Notes under the pieces: generated by a model
Database searches by the model: none
The model's input: only the letters and a program-made list of their open reading frames with translations
What the model was told of the DNA's origin: nothing
Position numbers and translations under genes: made by a program
Source: Vaginimicrobium propionicum
Lineage (GTDB): Bacteria > Actinomycetota > Actinomycetes > Propionibacteriales > Propionibacteriaceae
Reading direction: 5' to 3'
Assembly: GCF_900155645.1 (NCBI RefSeq)
Contig: NZ_LT706985.1
Location: 1,178,001 to 1,242,000, forward strand
DNA length: 64,000 nucleotides
Shown here: in pieces, positions 18,045 to 26,562 of the stretch
Layout of the letters: each line of letters starts with the position of its first letter
How positions within the stretch are numbered: the stretch's first letter is position 1

Positions 18045-20029
18045 CGGTAATTCCTCACCTGCAGTGGCACAACTTGGAAGTTAAGTGCCTCTAAATGCCT
18101 GACGTGATCACCCTCGGGCGTTGTTTCCCAAGCGGAAACATTGCACCAATGCATATCGTCGCGGGCAGCTTCCCCGTCCGGCAACGCATATTCCTCGCGG
18201 TAATGCGCTCCGCATGATTCTTGTCTGTCAAGGGCGTCCGTCAGCATTAACTCGGCCAATTCCAGGAAATCGGCAACCCGCCCAGCACGCTCTAATTCCT
18301 GATTTAGCTGGGTGCCAGTGCCGGTGACTTTGACGTCGCGCCAAAAATCTTCACGCAACTGGCGAACCTTGGATATACCCTCTTCTAAGCCTTGTTTGGT
18401 GCGCGAAACCCCACAGTGGGCATAGAGAATATCCCCTAGTCGACGATGAAAAGTTACTGGTCGGGTGGTGCCGTTATTTACCAATAACGCCTCAACGTGT
18501 TGCTTAACTGCTGCCAGAGCTGAGGCCACCTCTGGGGCGTGGTCATCTAATACTGGTTGACCAACGAAATCAGCCAAATAATCTGGTATCGCCAACGGCA
18601 AGGTGAACCAACCGTCAACGCAGGCGCTCAGCAGGGAATTTGCGCCTAGCCGATTTGCGCCGTGATAGTTATTGCTAGCCTCACCGCCGACGAAAAGACC
18701 AGGTATCGAAGTCATCTGGTTGTAATCGCACCACAGCCCGCCCATAGCGAAATGCGCACCTGGGGCTATCCGCATCGGCTCAACATATGGATTTTCGCCA
18801 GTAACGTCACGATACATCTCGAAAAGGTTGCCGTAACGTTCAGCAATAACGTCCTTGCCTAATCTGGCGATAGCGTCCCGAAAATCTAGGTAAACAGAGT
18901 TGTGTAACGGGCCAACTCCCCTGCCAGCTTCGATCTCAGTACGAGCGGCACGAGAAGCCACATCGCGTGGGGTGAGATTGCCGTAGGCCGGGTAACGTCT
19001 TTCGAGATAGTAGTCCCGCTCGGATTCCGGAATGTCGTTGGGGTCACGAGTATCGCCCTTGATTTTTGGCACCCAAATACGTCCGTCATTACGCAAAGAT
19101 TCGCTCATTAGGACGGTTTTTGACTGCCAATAGGAGCTGACTGGCAAAGCGGTTGGATGAAATTGGATAAAGGATGGCGAAGCAAAATAGGCGCCGCGTC
19201 GGTGTGCTCGCCAAGTGGCGGTGGCGTTGGAGTTCATCGCCAAAGTGGAGTGAAAGTAAATAGAGCCGTAGCCGCCGGTTGCTAATACAACAGCGTGCGC
19301 CGTCCAGGCTCTTATTTCGCCGCTGACTAGGTCACGAGTGATGATTCCTTGGGCACGGTTATCGGCGACAATCAGATCCAGCATTTCGGTACGGGTGTGG
19401 AGGTGCACCGTCCCACGCGCTACCTGACGCTGCAAAGCTTGAGCAACATTAACCTCAAGCTGTTGGCCAGTTTGACCTCGGGTGTAGTAAGTGCGCGAGA
19501 CCTGGACGCCACCAAATGAACGAGTGGCTAGCTGACCACCATATTCGCGCGCGAAAGGGGCACCGATAGCTTGAAGATGATCAATGACGCGAACAGATTC
19601 TTCAGCCAAGCGAACAACGTCAGCTTCTCGGCAACGAAAATCGCCGCCTTTAACGGTGTCGGTGACGAATCTGGCGATAGAGTCCCCATCCACTTTGCGA
19701 GCGCGGGCAGCATTAATGCCGCCTTGGGCAGCGACTGAATGAGCGCGCCTGGCAGAGTCGTGGAAAGTGAAGATATCCACGTCATAGCCGAGCTCCCCCA
19801 AAGCTGCTCCCGCACCAGCGCCAGCCAAACCGGTGCCCACCACGATGATTTTCATCTTTTTCCGGTTTGCCGGGTTGACTAGGCGATATTCGGATCGTCT
19901 ACGATCCCAGGCGGTCATCGGGTCACCGTCAGGAACGTGAGCGTCTAAATCGTTTGGTGAAAGTGTCGCACCTGGGCGCGCAACTTTATTTTGCTCGGGT
20001 TTGTTGTTGAATCTCCTCACAATATTCAT
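18041..20029 (-). CDS. sdhA: Succinate dehydrogenase/fumarate reductase flavoprotein subunit
   Basis: 662 residues from the ATG at 20029, which overlaps the sdhC stop (ATGA); the open frame runs further to 20191 inside sdhC but that extension is not credible. FAD-binding GTGLAGAGAGAALGELG lies near the start, and HSVAAQGGIN contains the histidine that carries covalent FAD. QFHPTALP, the LGANSLL region and GGEASNNYHGANRLG match the family, as do the substrate-site arginines around TPRDVASRA. It oxidises succinate or reduces fumarate on the cytoplasmic face. The order sdhC-sdhA-sdhB with two 4-bp overlaps makes a tightly coupled operon. Confidence 0.93.
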   Translation of the reverse strand: MNIVRRFNNKPEQNKVARPGATLSPNDLDAHVPDGDPMTAWDRRRSEYRLVNPANRKKMKIIVVGTGLAGAGAGAALGELGYDVDIFTFHDSARRAHSVAAQGGINAARARKVDGDSIARFVTDTVKGGDFRCREADVVRLAEESVRVIDHLQAIGAPFAREYGGQLATRSFGGVQVSRTYYTRGQTGQQLEVNVAQALQRQVARGTVHLHTRTEMLDLIVADNRAQGIITRDLVSGEIRAWTAHAVVLATGGYGSIYFHSTLAMNSNATATWRAHRRGAYFASPSFIQFHPTALPVSSYWQSKTVLMSESLRNDGRIWVPKIKGDTRDPNDIPESERDYYLERRYPAYGNLTPRDVASRAARTEIEAGRGVGPLHNSVYLDFRDAIARLGKDVIAERYGNLFEMYRDVTGENPYVEPMRIAPGAHFAMGGLWCDYNQMTSIPGLFVGGEASNNYHGANRLGANSLLSACVDGWFTLPLAIPDYLADFVGQPVLDDHAPEVASALAAVKQHVEALLVNNGTTRPVTFHRRLGDILYAHCGVSRTKQGLEEGISKVRQLREDFWRDVKVTGTGTQLNQELERAGRVADFLELAELMLTDALDRQESCGAHYREEYALPDGEAARDDMHWCNVSAWETTPEGDHVRHLEALNFQVVPLQVRNYR

Positions 20030-20712
20030 GCGATCACCCCAACTTGCACTAGGACGGGAATAGCAGCGTTGCCCAACAAAATAGCTATGGCTATCAATTG
20101 GCCAATAAGCTGCCAAACGAGCCTGGCGCGTTTTCCGGTGACACCGAAATCTTGCAGTGTTGTTACGGTGCCGTGAAAAATATGCAAGCAAACTAAAAGC
20201 ATGGTTAGCAGATAGAAAGTGGCCATAGTTGGCCTAGACAGGCTAGCTACTAGGTTGGCGTAAGCATCACCTGCAACGAAAGATTCTGGTGCCAAAATCT
20301 TGCCGATAGTTAAATCTAGTAAGTGTACAACAATAAAAACTGCCAAGATGATGCCGGTTGGAAGCATCAGCCAAGCATTTTTACCCATCGTCATCAGTCG
20401 TCGGCGCTTAAATTTCCCTCTAGCCGCTCGCGAGCGAGCGTAAATCATTAAAGCGCTTGTCACGTGGGCAATTAAGCAGATCAACAGCACTACTCTGAGC
20501 GCCCAGAGCACCCCGGTTTTCGGAATTAGGGGGTACCCAATTTCACGAAGCCATTGCGCATAACCGTTATATGCCTGGGCACCCTGGTAGACCTTTAGAT
20601 TGCCAAACATGTGAATGAAAACGAAGCCAACAAAAATAACTCCGGTGATAGCCATAGTCATCTTGAGCGCGAATAACGACGGCCTAGTTCGCGCCTGGCT
20701 TTGCAAGATCAT
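20026..20712 (-). CDS. sdhC: Succinate dehydrogenase/fumarate reductase cytochrome b subunit
   Basis: About 228 residues from the ATG at 20712; a TTG at 20760 is an alternative. Five hydrophobic helices are visible, with TGVIFVGFVFIHMFGNL, LRVVLLICLIAHVTSALMI, LPTGIILAVFIVVHLLDL and LLTMLLVCLHIFHG carrying the histidines that bind the two b hemes. This is the cytochrome b558 family of type B succinate:quinone reductases. It anchors SdhAB and reacts with the quinone pool. It is the first gene of the operon, after the GNAT gene on the same strand. Confidence 0.9.
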   Translation of the reverse strand: MILQSQARTRPSLFALKMTMAITGVIFVGFVFIHMFGNLKVYQGAQAYNGYAQWLREIGYPLIPKTGVLWALRVVLLICLIAHVTSALMIYARSRAARGKFKRRRLMTMGKNAWLMLPTGIILAVFIVVHLLDLTIGKILAPESFVAGDAYANLVASLSRPTMATFYLLTMLLVCLHIFHGTVTTLQDFGVTGKRARLVWQLIGQLIAIAILLGNAAIPVLVQVGVIA

Positions 20713-20767
20713 GTTAGGAAGCCTAGCCGAGTGGCAATTGAGATATTTGCTGGTTAGCAAATAAGGC

Positions 20768-21514
20768 TTATAGCCCAGGACGCCTGTCTTGGGTGCCCCA
20801 CGCCTGAAATACGTGGTCGAGCTGGAAACCTAACTTCTTGTAGAGGTGTAAAGCGGTTTGGTTATCTGCGTAAGCACTTAGCGTCACTATTGACTCTTGA
20901 GCTAGAACCCGACGGCTAAGGCTGGAAACAATAGCCGCACCTAACCCTTTATTGCGTTTATCGGGACGAACCACTAGCCCAGCCAGATGGCCAACACCGG
21001 CAGCTGTTTCGCGGCAAGTGCCGCAAGCAATGAGGTGACCTTGTTCGTCTCGGGCACCCACCCAGAAACGATTGCGGCCGTATCCAGGGTTTCCTTCGAA
21101 AAGCGGATTTAGTGTTAGCGCGAAATCGGCAATTTCTTCAGCATCTTTGATGTCGTCAAGCTCGACCAACGCCCAATCCCCAGCAACGGGACTGACTTTG
21201 GTAGCAGACATCCATACCCACCGGCTGTCGATACGCCAAGGGCTAGTAATTTTTAACTTCGCCCCATCTGTTACCGACAGCCAGGCTAGCCGCCAACCTT
21301 TTTCGCTGGCAGCGGCCATCAAGAACGCAACCAAATCTTCGGGGAAAACGCCCGTGGTCGAAACCGCATACCCACCAGTTACTATCCCAGGCTCTATCGC
21401 AGCCCAAAACCCGTCCCCGATAACACCTAAAGCTTGACGACTAAGCTCGTATTTCGCCAAGGCATCACCGGTGAGCCTAGCCAGTTGGCTAGCACCCATC
21501 AGTTCGGCTTCCAC
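20768..21514 (-). CDS. GNAT-family N-acetyltransferase
   Basis: 248 residues from a GTG preceded by AGGAAGGAA. The acetyl-CoA motif lies in the C-terminal half: HLAGLVVRPDKRNKGLGAAIVSSL (loop NKGLGA) followed by YADNQTALHLYKKLGFQLDHVF, the standard motif A/B pair. The N-terminal 120 residues are a separate, less conserved region. The acceptor is unknown. The gene lies 55 bp upstream of sdhC and 36 bp downstream of the ileS stop, all on one strand. Confidence 0.85.
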   Translation of the reverse strand: MEAELMGASQLARLTGDALAKYELSRQALGVIGDGFWAAIEPGIVTGGYAVSTTGVFPEDLVAFLMAAASEKGWRLAWLSVTDGAKLKITSPWRIDSRWVWMSATKVSPVAGDWALVELDDIKDAEEIADFALTLNPLFEGNPGYGRNRFWVGARDEQGHLIACGTCRETAAGVGHLAGLVVRPDKRNKGLGAAIVSSLSRRVLAQESIVTLSAYADNQTALHLYKKLGFQLDHVFQAWGTQDRRPGL

Positions 21515-21550
21515 GCGGTTCCTTCCTATTTCCGCACTGTAATTTGCCTG

Positions 21551-24500
21551 TCAGACCTGACGGTAAGGCACTTTGGTGATCGCAACGCGTAGCCCAATTT
21601 CGTCATCACTTGCCCAATCGAAGCCCGCCTCAGCCTCACGCATATTTAGCGCCAGCACCTCGCCAGCGATCAGTTCAGCATGTTCTTCGATAGCGTGTTT
21701 CAGTTGTTGACTAGCGGCTTCCCAAACCAGTTCGATTCGGTCAGAAACGTCTAGCCCGCTAGCCTTTCGGGTTTCTTGGACGAAACGCACCACCTCACGC
21801 GCCATGCCGGCACGCACCAAATCGGGGGTTAATTCCAAATCTAGAGCGATAGTTTGGCCATTGCCCTCAACTACCGACCAGCCTTCGCGAGGACGTTCAG
21901 TAACGATAACGTCGTCGGCGCCTAACTCAACCTCGCCTAGCTCAGGAACCGGCAACATAATCTGAGCGCCACTGCGCAACTCGTGAGCAAGTTTAGCCGC
22001 GTCGGCCTGCGAAATTGCCTTCGCTACTAAGGGTGTTTGCTTAGCAAACCGTTTTCCTAGGGAACGGAAATTAGCTTTCGCAAAATAGTCAACTAAGTCG
22101 CCAGCTTGGCTGAATGATTCCACCGCACCAACATTTAGTTCAGCCTTGATCTGTTCAATCAAATCTGGGCTTAGTTGTGCTGCTGCAGCCGAACTGACCA
22201 ATGCCCGCGACAAGGGCTGACGGGTCTTCATGCTGGCTTCAGCCCGCGCCGAACGACCGAGCTCAACCAGGGTGCGGGTCAAATCCATCGCAGTATCCAA
22301 GGAAGGATCTAGCACCGACTCATCAACGGTTGGCCAAGTCGCCAAATGTACGGACTTAGGAGCCTGGTCGTCGGTCGCCACAATCAACTTTTGCCAAATT
22401 TCTTCGGCAATAAATGGGGTGATTGGCGCCATCAACCTGGTAACGATTTCTAGGGCTTCATGCAGCGTCCACAAAGCGTCAGGATTACCCGCCCAGAACC
22501 TACGTCTGGAACGTCTGACATACCAATTAGACAGGTTGTCGATGTAATTTTGCAGTAGCACACCAACATGCTGAGTATCGAATTTCTCTAATCCAGCGGT
22601 TACATCCTTAACTAACTGGTTAGTGGCCGAAATTAGCCAGCGATCCAAGATGTGTCTGTCTTTCAGAGCTGGCGCTGTGCCGTCGGCGGGTGTCCAATCA
22701 TTAGCTTTGGCATAAAGCACTTGGAAAGACACCGTGTTCCAAAGAGTTAACAAGACTTTACGAACAGTCTCCTGAAGAGCGGAATCGCCTACGCGTCTAG
22801 CTGACCAGGGGGAACCAGAACATGCCATGAACCAACGCACCGCGTCGGCACCGTGTTTGTCCAGTAGCGGAATCGGCTCCAAAATATTGCCTAGGTGCTT
22901 AGACATTTTGCGCCCATCCTCGGCGAGGATGTGGCCTAGGCAGAGGACATTTTTATAGCTGCTACGGTCAAAGGCCAAGGTGCCTACACTCATCAGCGTA
23001 TAGAACCAGCCACGAGTTTGATCGATGGCCTCGCAAATGAAATCTGCCGGATAATGCTGTTCAAACTTTTCTTTTGAACCCTTGACATAGGGGTAGCCCC
23101 ATTGCGCAAACGGCATAGAACCAGAATCGAACCAGGCATCAATCACCTCTGGCACACGATGGAAAGTGCCGGGAACGCCTGGCAAGCTGAAGGTAATCTC
23201 ATCAACAAATGGCCGGTGAGGATCCAGTTCGGAAAGATCGAGGCCAGCTAACTTGCCTAATTCAGCACGTGAACCCACACACACCAATTTCGCTGGGTCT
23301 TCATCGTTGCGCCAAACGGGAAGTGGCGTCCCCCAATACCGGTTGCGTGATAGCGCCCAGTCAACATTATTGTTCAGCCAGTCGCCATAACGTCCATGCT
23401 TGATGTGGTCGGGATACCAGTTCGTCGCCTCATTTTCGCGACGCAGCTCTTCAGCGATTTGGGTGGTGCGAATATACCAACTCGGCTGAGCGTAATAAAT
23501 AAGTGGAGTATCACAACGCCAGCAGTGTGGATAAGAGTGGGTGTACATCTGAAGTTTCCACAGCAAGCCACGCTCAGTTAGCTCATTTATTACTGGCTTG
23601 TCGGCGTCCTTGAAGAATAATCCACCAACCAGATCTAGATCACTATCGAAGACTCCATCGGCACCAATCGGGTTAATGAAAGGTAGCCCGTAGCCACGGC
23701 AAGTGGCCATATCTTCGGCACCAAATGCTGGGGCTTGGTGGACGAGACCGGTACCGTCTTCAACAGTGACATAGTCAGCAAGCAGAATGTAGTTCGCATC
23801 GGTGTCGAAATCTACTAATTCCAAGGGACGCTGATAGTGCCAATGCTCCATGTCGGCGCCTTGAATCTCATCAACAATGCGCCAAGGCTCTTCGTCCTCG
23901 CTAACACCCAAGACCACATCGAACAGCGGTTTAGCAACCACCACTGAGTCTGCGCCACGTTCGGCACGCACATAGGTGACCTCAGCATTGACGGCAACAG
24001 CCGTATTAGACACCAGCGTCCAAGGGGTAGTCGTCCAGACCAGCAAGTCAGCGCCCTGCCAAGACCCGTCAGTAAGTTTCATGCGAACGTAGATGGATGG
24101 GTCTGATACCTCCTGGTAGCCCTGAGCAACCTCATGGTCTGAAAGCGCAGTTTGATCTTTCGGACAATACGGGGTGACCCGGTAGTCCTCTACCAATAAA
24201 CCCTTGTCAAAGATTTGTTTTAGTGCCCACCACACTGATTCCACATAGGAGGTGTCCATCGTCCAATATGCTTCATCAAGGTTGACCCAATAACCCATGC
24301 GTTCGGTCAAATCTTTGAATTCACCAACATAACGCTGCACGGAGGCACGGCAACGCTCATTGAACTTGGCAATACCGTATTCCTCGATTTGCGATTTATG
24401 GTCAATACCTAGTTCCTGCTCGACCGCTAATTCCACCGGCAAACCGTGGCAGTCCCAACCAGCTTTTCGATCGACCCTAAAACCTTGCATCGTCTTGAAA

Positions 24501-24721
24501 CGGGGGAAAATATCCTTGAAGACGCGGGCTTCAATGTGGTGGGTTCCAGGGTGGCCGTTAGCTGTTGGCGGGCCTTCAAAGAATGTCCACGGTTTAGACT
24601 CGGCGCTAGCCTGCCAACTTTTCTCAAAGGTGTCGTTTTCAGCCCAAAAACGCAAAATATCGTGATCCATCTTGGGCAAATCCAGCCCAGCGCTTACTGG
24701 CCGATAAGTTTTGTCGCTCAT
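21551..24721 (-). CDS. ileS: Isoleucyl-tRNA synthetase (IleS2-like)
   Basis: 1056 residues from the ATG at 24721. The frame continues to 24781, but the ATG at 24721 follows the T-box leader directly and has GAGGGA upstream. The class I signatures are HPGTHH (HIGH equivalent) and KMSKH (KMSKS equivalent), both in the actinobacterial form. The editing domain (TTTPWTLVSNTAVAV) and a long C-terminal region typical of the eukaryote-like IleS2 clade are present. It charges tRNA-Ile. Expression is controlled by the leader described in the next entry. Confidence 0.95.
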   Translation of the reverse strand: MSDKTYRPVSAGLDLPKMDHDILRFWAENDTFEKSWQASAESKPWTFFEGPPTANGHPGTHHIEARVFKDIFPRFKTMQGFRVDRKAGWDCHGLPVELAVEQELGIDHKSQIEEYGIAKFNERCRASVQRYVGEFKDLTERMGYWVNLDEAYWTMDTSYVESVWWALKQIFDKGLLVEDYRVTPYCPKDQTALSDHEVAQGYQEVSDPSIYVRMKLTDGSWQGADLLVWTTTPWTLVSNTAVAVNAEVTYVRAERGADSVVVAKPLFDVVLGVSEDEEPWRIVDEIQGADMEHWHYQRPLELVDFDTDANYILLADYVTVEDGTGLVHQAPAFGAEDMATCRGYGLPFINPIGADGVFDSDLDLVGGLFFKDADKPVINELTERGLLWKLQMYTHSYPHCWRCDTPLIYYAQPSWYIRTTQIAEELRRENEATNWYPDHIKHGRYGDWLNNNVDWALSRNRYWGTPLPVWRNDEDPAKLVCVGSRAELGKLAGLDLSELDPHRPFVDEITFSLPGVPGTFHRVPEVIDAWFDSGSMPFAQWGYPYVKGSKEKFEQHYPADFICEAIDQTRGWFYTLMSVGTLAFDRSSYKNVLCLGHILAEDGRKMSKHLGNILEPIPLLDKHGADAVRWFMACSGSPWSARRVGDSALQETVRKVLLTLWNTVSFQVLYAKANDWTPADGTAPALKDRHILDRWLISATNQLVKDVTAGLEKFDTQHVGVLLQNYIDNLSNWYVRRSRRRFWAGNPDALWTLHEALEIVTRLMAPITPFIAEEIWQKLIVATDDQAPKSVHLATWPTVDESVLDPSLDTAMDLTRTLVELGRSARAEASMKTRQPLSRALVSSAAAAQLSPDLIEQIKAELNVGAVESFSQAGDLVDYFAKANFRSLGKRFAKQTPLVAKAISQADAAKLAHELRSGAQIMLPVPELGEVELGADDVIVTERPREGWSVVEGNGQTIALDLELTPDLVRAGMAREVVRFVQETRKASGLDVSDRIELVWEAASQQLKHAIEEHAELIAGEVLALNMREAEAGFDWASDDEIGLRVAITKVPYRQV

Positions 24722-24897
24722 AAAATCCCTCGTCTCGTTTACACGAGGGACGAGATTTTGGGCCCGCGGTACCACCCTCATTGAAGGCTTGCGCCTTCCG
24801 CTTTATTTAATGTCCGCTGCCGGTTCTAATAAGTGTTTCCACCGTTCTTCCGACGGCTCCGGGGTGATAGCCCCATCACAGCCTGGCTGACGCTCAC
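24722..24897 (-). ncRNA. Ultrashort Stem I T-box riboswitch (tRNA-Ile), translational
   Basis: The minus-strand leader carries a perfect T-box core, AGGGTGGTACCGCGG, at 24778-24764. Its UGGU pairs with the 3' end of uncharged tRNA whose discriminator is A, as in tRNA-Ile. A short upstream hairpin GGGG/CCCC presents CTATCA in its loop, giving the specifier codon ATC (Ile) at 24868-24866. No long Stem I precedes it. Just before ileS, TCCCTCGT pairs with ACGAGGGA, and this second arm contains the GAGGG ribosome site (stem within 24725-24750). So the switch should sequester or free the ribosome site instead of terminating, as in other actinobacterial ileS T-boxes. Confidence 0.92.
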
Positions 24898-24925
24898 ATG
24901 TTAGACGCCTAATCAGGGTGAACAA
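24898..24925 (-). promoter_or_regulatory. Candidate ileS promoter
   Basis: TTGTTC (24925-24920) and TAACAT (24903-24898) with a 16-bp spacer on the minus strand would start the transcript near 24891, just ahead of the short T-box stem. The position is inferred only from hexamer match and location. Confidence 0.4.
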
Positions 24926-25020
24926 AATCCGCGAGAAAACACTGGGTAAAACACCCTGGAAAAATTTTTCAAAATTCTTGTAACGAAACTGCTGCCTTAG
25001 CGCATCTAGATAAGTGTAGG

Positions 25021-25234
25021 GCACCTGAGAGGGTGCGAGTCAGGTGAAAATCTGATTCGCGACACGTACCAGCCGGATGGGCAGGTCTAGTCGCAACTAA
25101 CACTGCCTAGGCGGGGGAGCTCTAGGCGGATATCGGCACTGCTGATAACTGTTAGTCGCCGGTTCTGAGTGACGGGGTAAGGCAGAGCCGGCGATTAACA
25201 AAACCCGTTGAGTCCCGTATATTCGGAGGTGCAC
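25021..25234 (+). ncRNA. Structured leader RNA upstream of the sigma factor gene (class unassigned)
   Basis: This 214-bp stretch holds a run of strong stems on the plus strand. GCACC/GGTGC (25021-25036). GCGAGTCAG/CTGATTCGC, nine pairs, around GTGAAAAT (about 25036-25060). GGCAG/CTGCC (25080-25106). GCCTAG/CTAGGC (about 25105-25127). TATCGGC/GCTGATA around ACT (25131-25147). A long stem begins GTTA.TCGCCGG (from 25151) and closes with CCGGCGA.TAAC (to about 25199). The last loop contains ACGGGG, which could pair with ACCCGT at 25203-25208 as a pseudoknot. GGTGAAAATC and CACTGCC recall parts of cobalamin riboswitches, but the full consensus is not there. It may be a riboswitch or a free-standing small RNA. 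Confidence 0.5.
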
Positions 25235-25423
25235 ATGACGCTTGGATGCCCAGGCTGTAACGCAAGCTGCGCACCCCGAAGGGATTCTGGATGGGCAAAA
25301 TTGACGAATTTGAACGGTTGCTGGCCGATGCCACCCCAGCCCTCTTTCGTCACGCCCTACTTCTTAGCCACGATTGGCAACTGGCCGAAGATCTCGTCCA
25401 AGAAACAGGTGAGATCATGTTGA
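25235..25423 (+). CDS. Small Cys-rich ORF overlapping the sigma factor gene
   Basis: 62 codons from an ATG with a good ribosome site (GGAGGT, 25225-25230), in a different frame from the sigma gene and overlapping it by 133 bases. The N-terminus reads MTLGCPGCNASC, with a CxxC-xxx-C spacing. A four-codon frame (ATG at 25246, stop at 25258) is also present in the sigma frame. The ribosome site is better than the one at the sigma start, which suggests a leader ORF that tunes sigma translation. It could also be chance. I know of no homologue. Confidence 0.3.
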   Translation: MTLGCPGCNASCAPRRDSGWAKLTNLNGCWPMPPQPSFVTPYFLATIGNWPKISSKKQVRSC

Positions 25424-25794
25424 GGAAATGGCGCCACGTGAAAGCCGCTGAAAACCCGACCGGCTACGCTCTAAAGATTTTAACCAACCGTTTTTTGGCT
25501 TATACCCGCAAACGTAGCTTCGCTGAGACACCTGCTGAAATAGTGATTCCTGACACTGTCGATCCGTGGGCAAATATTGACACAGAAATTTCTGTGGCAA
25601 AAGCATTGGCTACTTTGAAACCGCTTGAACGCGCCGTCGTAATTGGGCGCTATATCGAGGATCTATCTGTAAGCCAGGTTGGCGAGCAGCTAGGCAAAGA
25701 CGATTCTTGGGTTCGCGTCACTGCACATCGCAGCTTAAAGAAATTGCGCGATCTCTTCCCTGAACAAGCTTCAATGCATAAGGCAGGTGCATGA
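25291..25794 (+). CDS. ECF-like (SigE-family) RNA polymerase sigma factor
   Basis: 167 residues. Region 2 is visible (LFRHALLLSHDWQLAEDLVQE, then LRKWRHV and ENPTGYALKILTNRFLAY), followed by a short linker and region 4 (LKPLERAVVIGRYIEDLSVSQVGEQLGKDDSWVRVTAHRSLKKLR), as in actinobacterial SigE-family factors of about 170 residues. There is no region 1 or 3. AAGGGA lies six bases before the ATG. The stop overlaps the next gene's start (ATGATG), implying coupled translation with a membrane partner, the usual sigma/anti-sigma layout. Its regulon and signal are unknown. The upstream RNA structure suggests control at the leader. Confidence 0.88.
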   Translation: MGKIDEFERLLADATPALFRHALLLSHDWQLAEDLVQETGEIMLRKWRHVKAAENPTGYALKILTNRFLAYTRKRSFAETPAEIVIPDTVDPWANIDTEISVAKALATLKPLERAVVIGRYIEDLSVSQVGEQLGKDDSWVRVTAHRSLKKLRDLFPEQASMHKAGA

Positions 25795-26537
25795 TGCTTG
25801 ACGATTTAGAAAAGCTGAAAAATAATCCTCCGCAGCCTACCGAGTTTTCTAATGATTTGGCAGCTAAAGCCAGTGCTAGAGCTACGAAAGCTTATGCAAA
25901 ATTTACTGCCCTAATGGCTAGCGGCATTGTGGTAGCACTTGCCGCGATAATTTCTGTTGTGGCGTTGTTAATGCCTAGAGCAGACCAAAGCCAGATATCT
26001 TCGCCAACGTTGTCACCATCGGCAACCACTAAAGTAACGCCCAAGGTTGAGCCGTCGACTAGTCCCAACCCAGCCTCCCCTAGCAGCCAACCTCCCTCAG
26101 CGACACCAACGCAACCTGGATCAGCGGAGGAAAGCCCATCTGGGATGCAGCCGCAAGGCACGGATCAACAAAGTGCGCTAGATAACAGCAACGAATTGCC
26201 ACCTCAAACGGTCAGCGCTTGTCAAGGCACCTACCAAGGGTTCGCGAACTTTGAAAACGGCGAGTTTAAGGTCAGCGTTCAATTCACTAATTCAGGTCAG
26301 CGTTGTGTAATGCCGGAATCTCAAGTGGAATTTACTGTGCAATATCCTGACTCAAAGAATCTCGACACTTTCAGCAGCCCTTGGCAAGGTAGGGAAATTT
26401 CGGCCAATGGCTCGTCCTGGCTGACGCAAAGCGTCTTAATATCTGAGGATTGCGCCAGCGTTGAGGGAGCCTTGGTGAAAATCAGCGTGGACGGAATACC
26501 CGTCGATCAAGTGCAATTGACATGCCCCCGTGGATGA
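25791..26537 (+). CDS. Single-pass membrane protein, probable anti-sigma or signal partner
   Basis: 248 residues, overlapping the sigma gene by four bases. A cytoplasmic N-terminus of about 40 residues contains DDLEKLKNNPP, then one membrane helix (about 41-64), then a Ser/Pro/Thr-rich outer linker (65-135). A folded external domain follows, with four cysteines (in SACQGTY, GQRCVMP, EDCASV and LTCPRG) likely forming two disulfides. There is no recognisable zinc anti-sigma motif (HxxxCxxC), so the anti-sigma role comes only from gene order. The outer domain could sense an envelope ligand. Confidence 0.65.
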   Translation: MMLDDLEKLKNNPPQPTEFSNDLAAKASARATKAYAKFTALMASGIVVALAAIISVVALLMPRADQSQISSPTLSPSATTKVTPKVEPSTSPNPASPSSQPPSATPTQPGSAEESPSGMQPQGTDQQSALDNSNELPPQTVSACQGTYQGFANFENGEFKVSVQFTNSGQRCVMPESQVEFTVQYPDSKNLDTFSSPWQGREISANGSSWLTQSVLISEDCASVEGALVKISVDGIPVDQVQLTCPRG

Positions 26538-26562
26538 GCCTTGCATGCAATAAGATATTCAC

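Noticed and set aside
21551-24721. KMSKH in place of KMSKS as a defect in IleS
   Set aside because: The variant is normal for actinobacterial IleS2-type enzymes.
25021-25234. Assignment as a cobalamin or c-di-AMP (ydaO) riboswitch
   Set aside because: Only fragments of either consensus are present; the ordered conserved boxes are not, so the class is left open.
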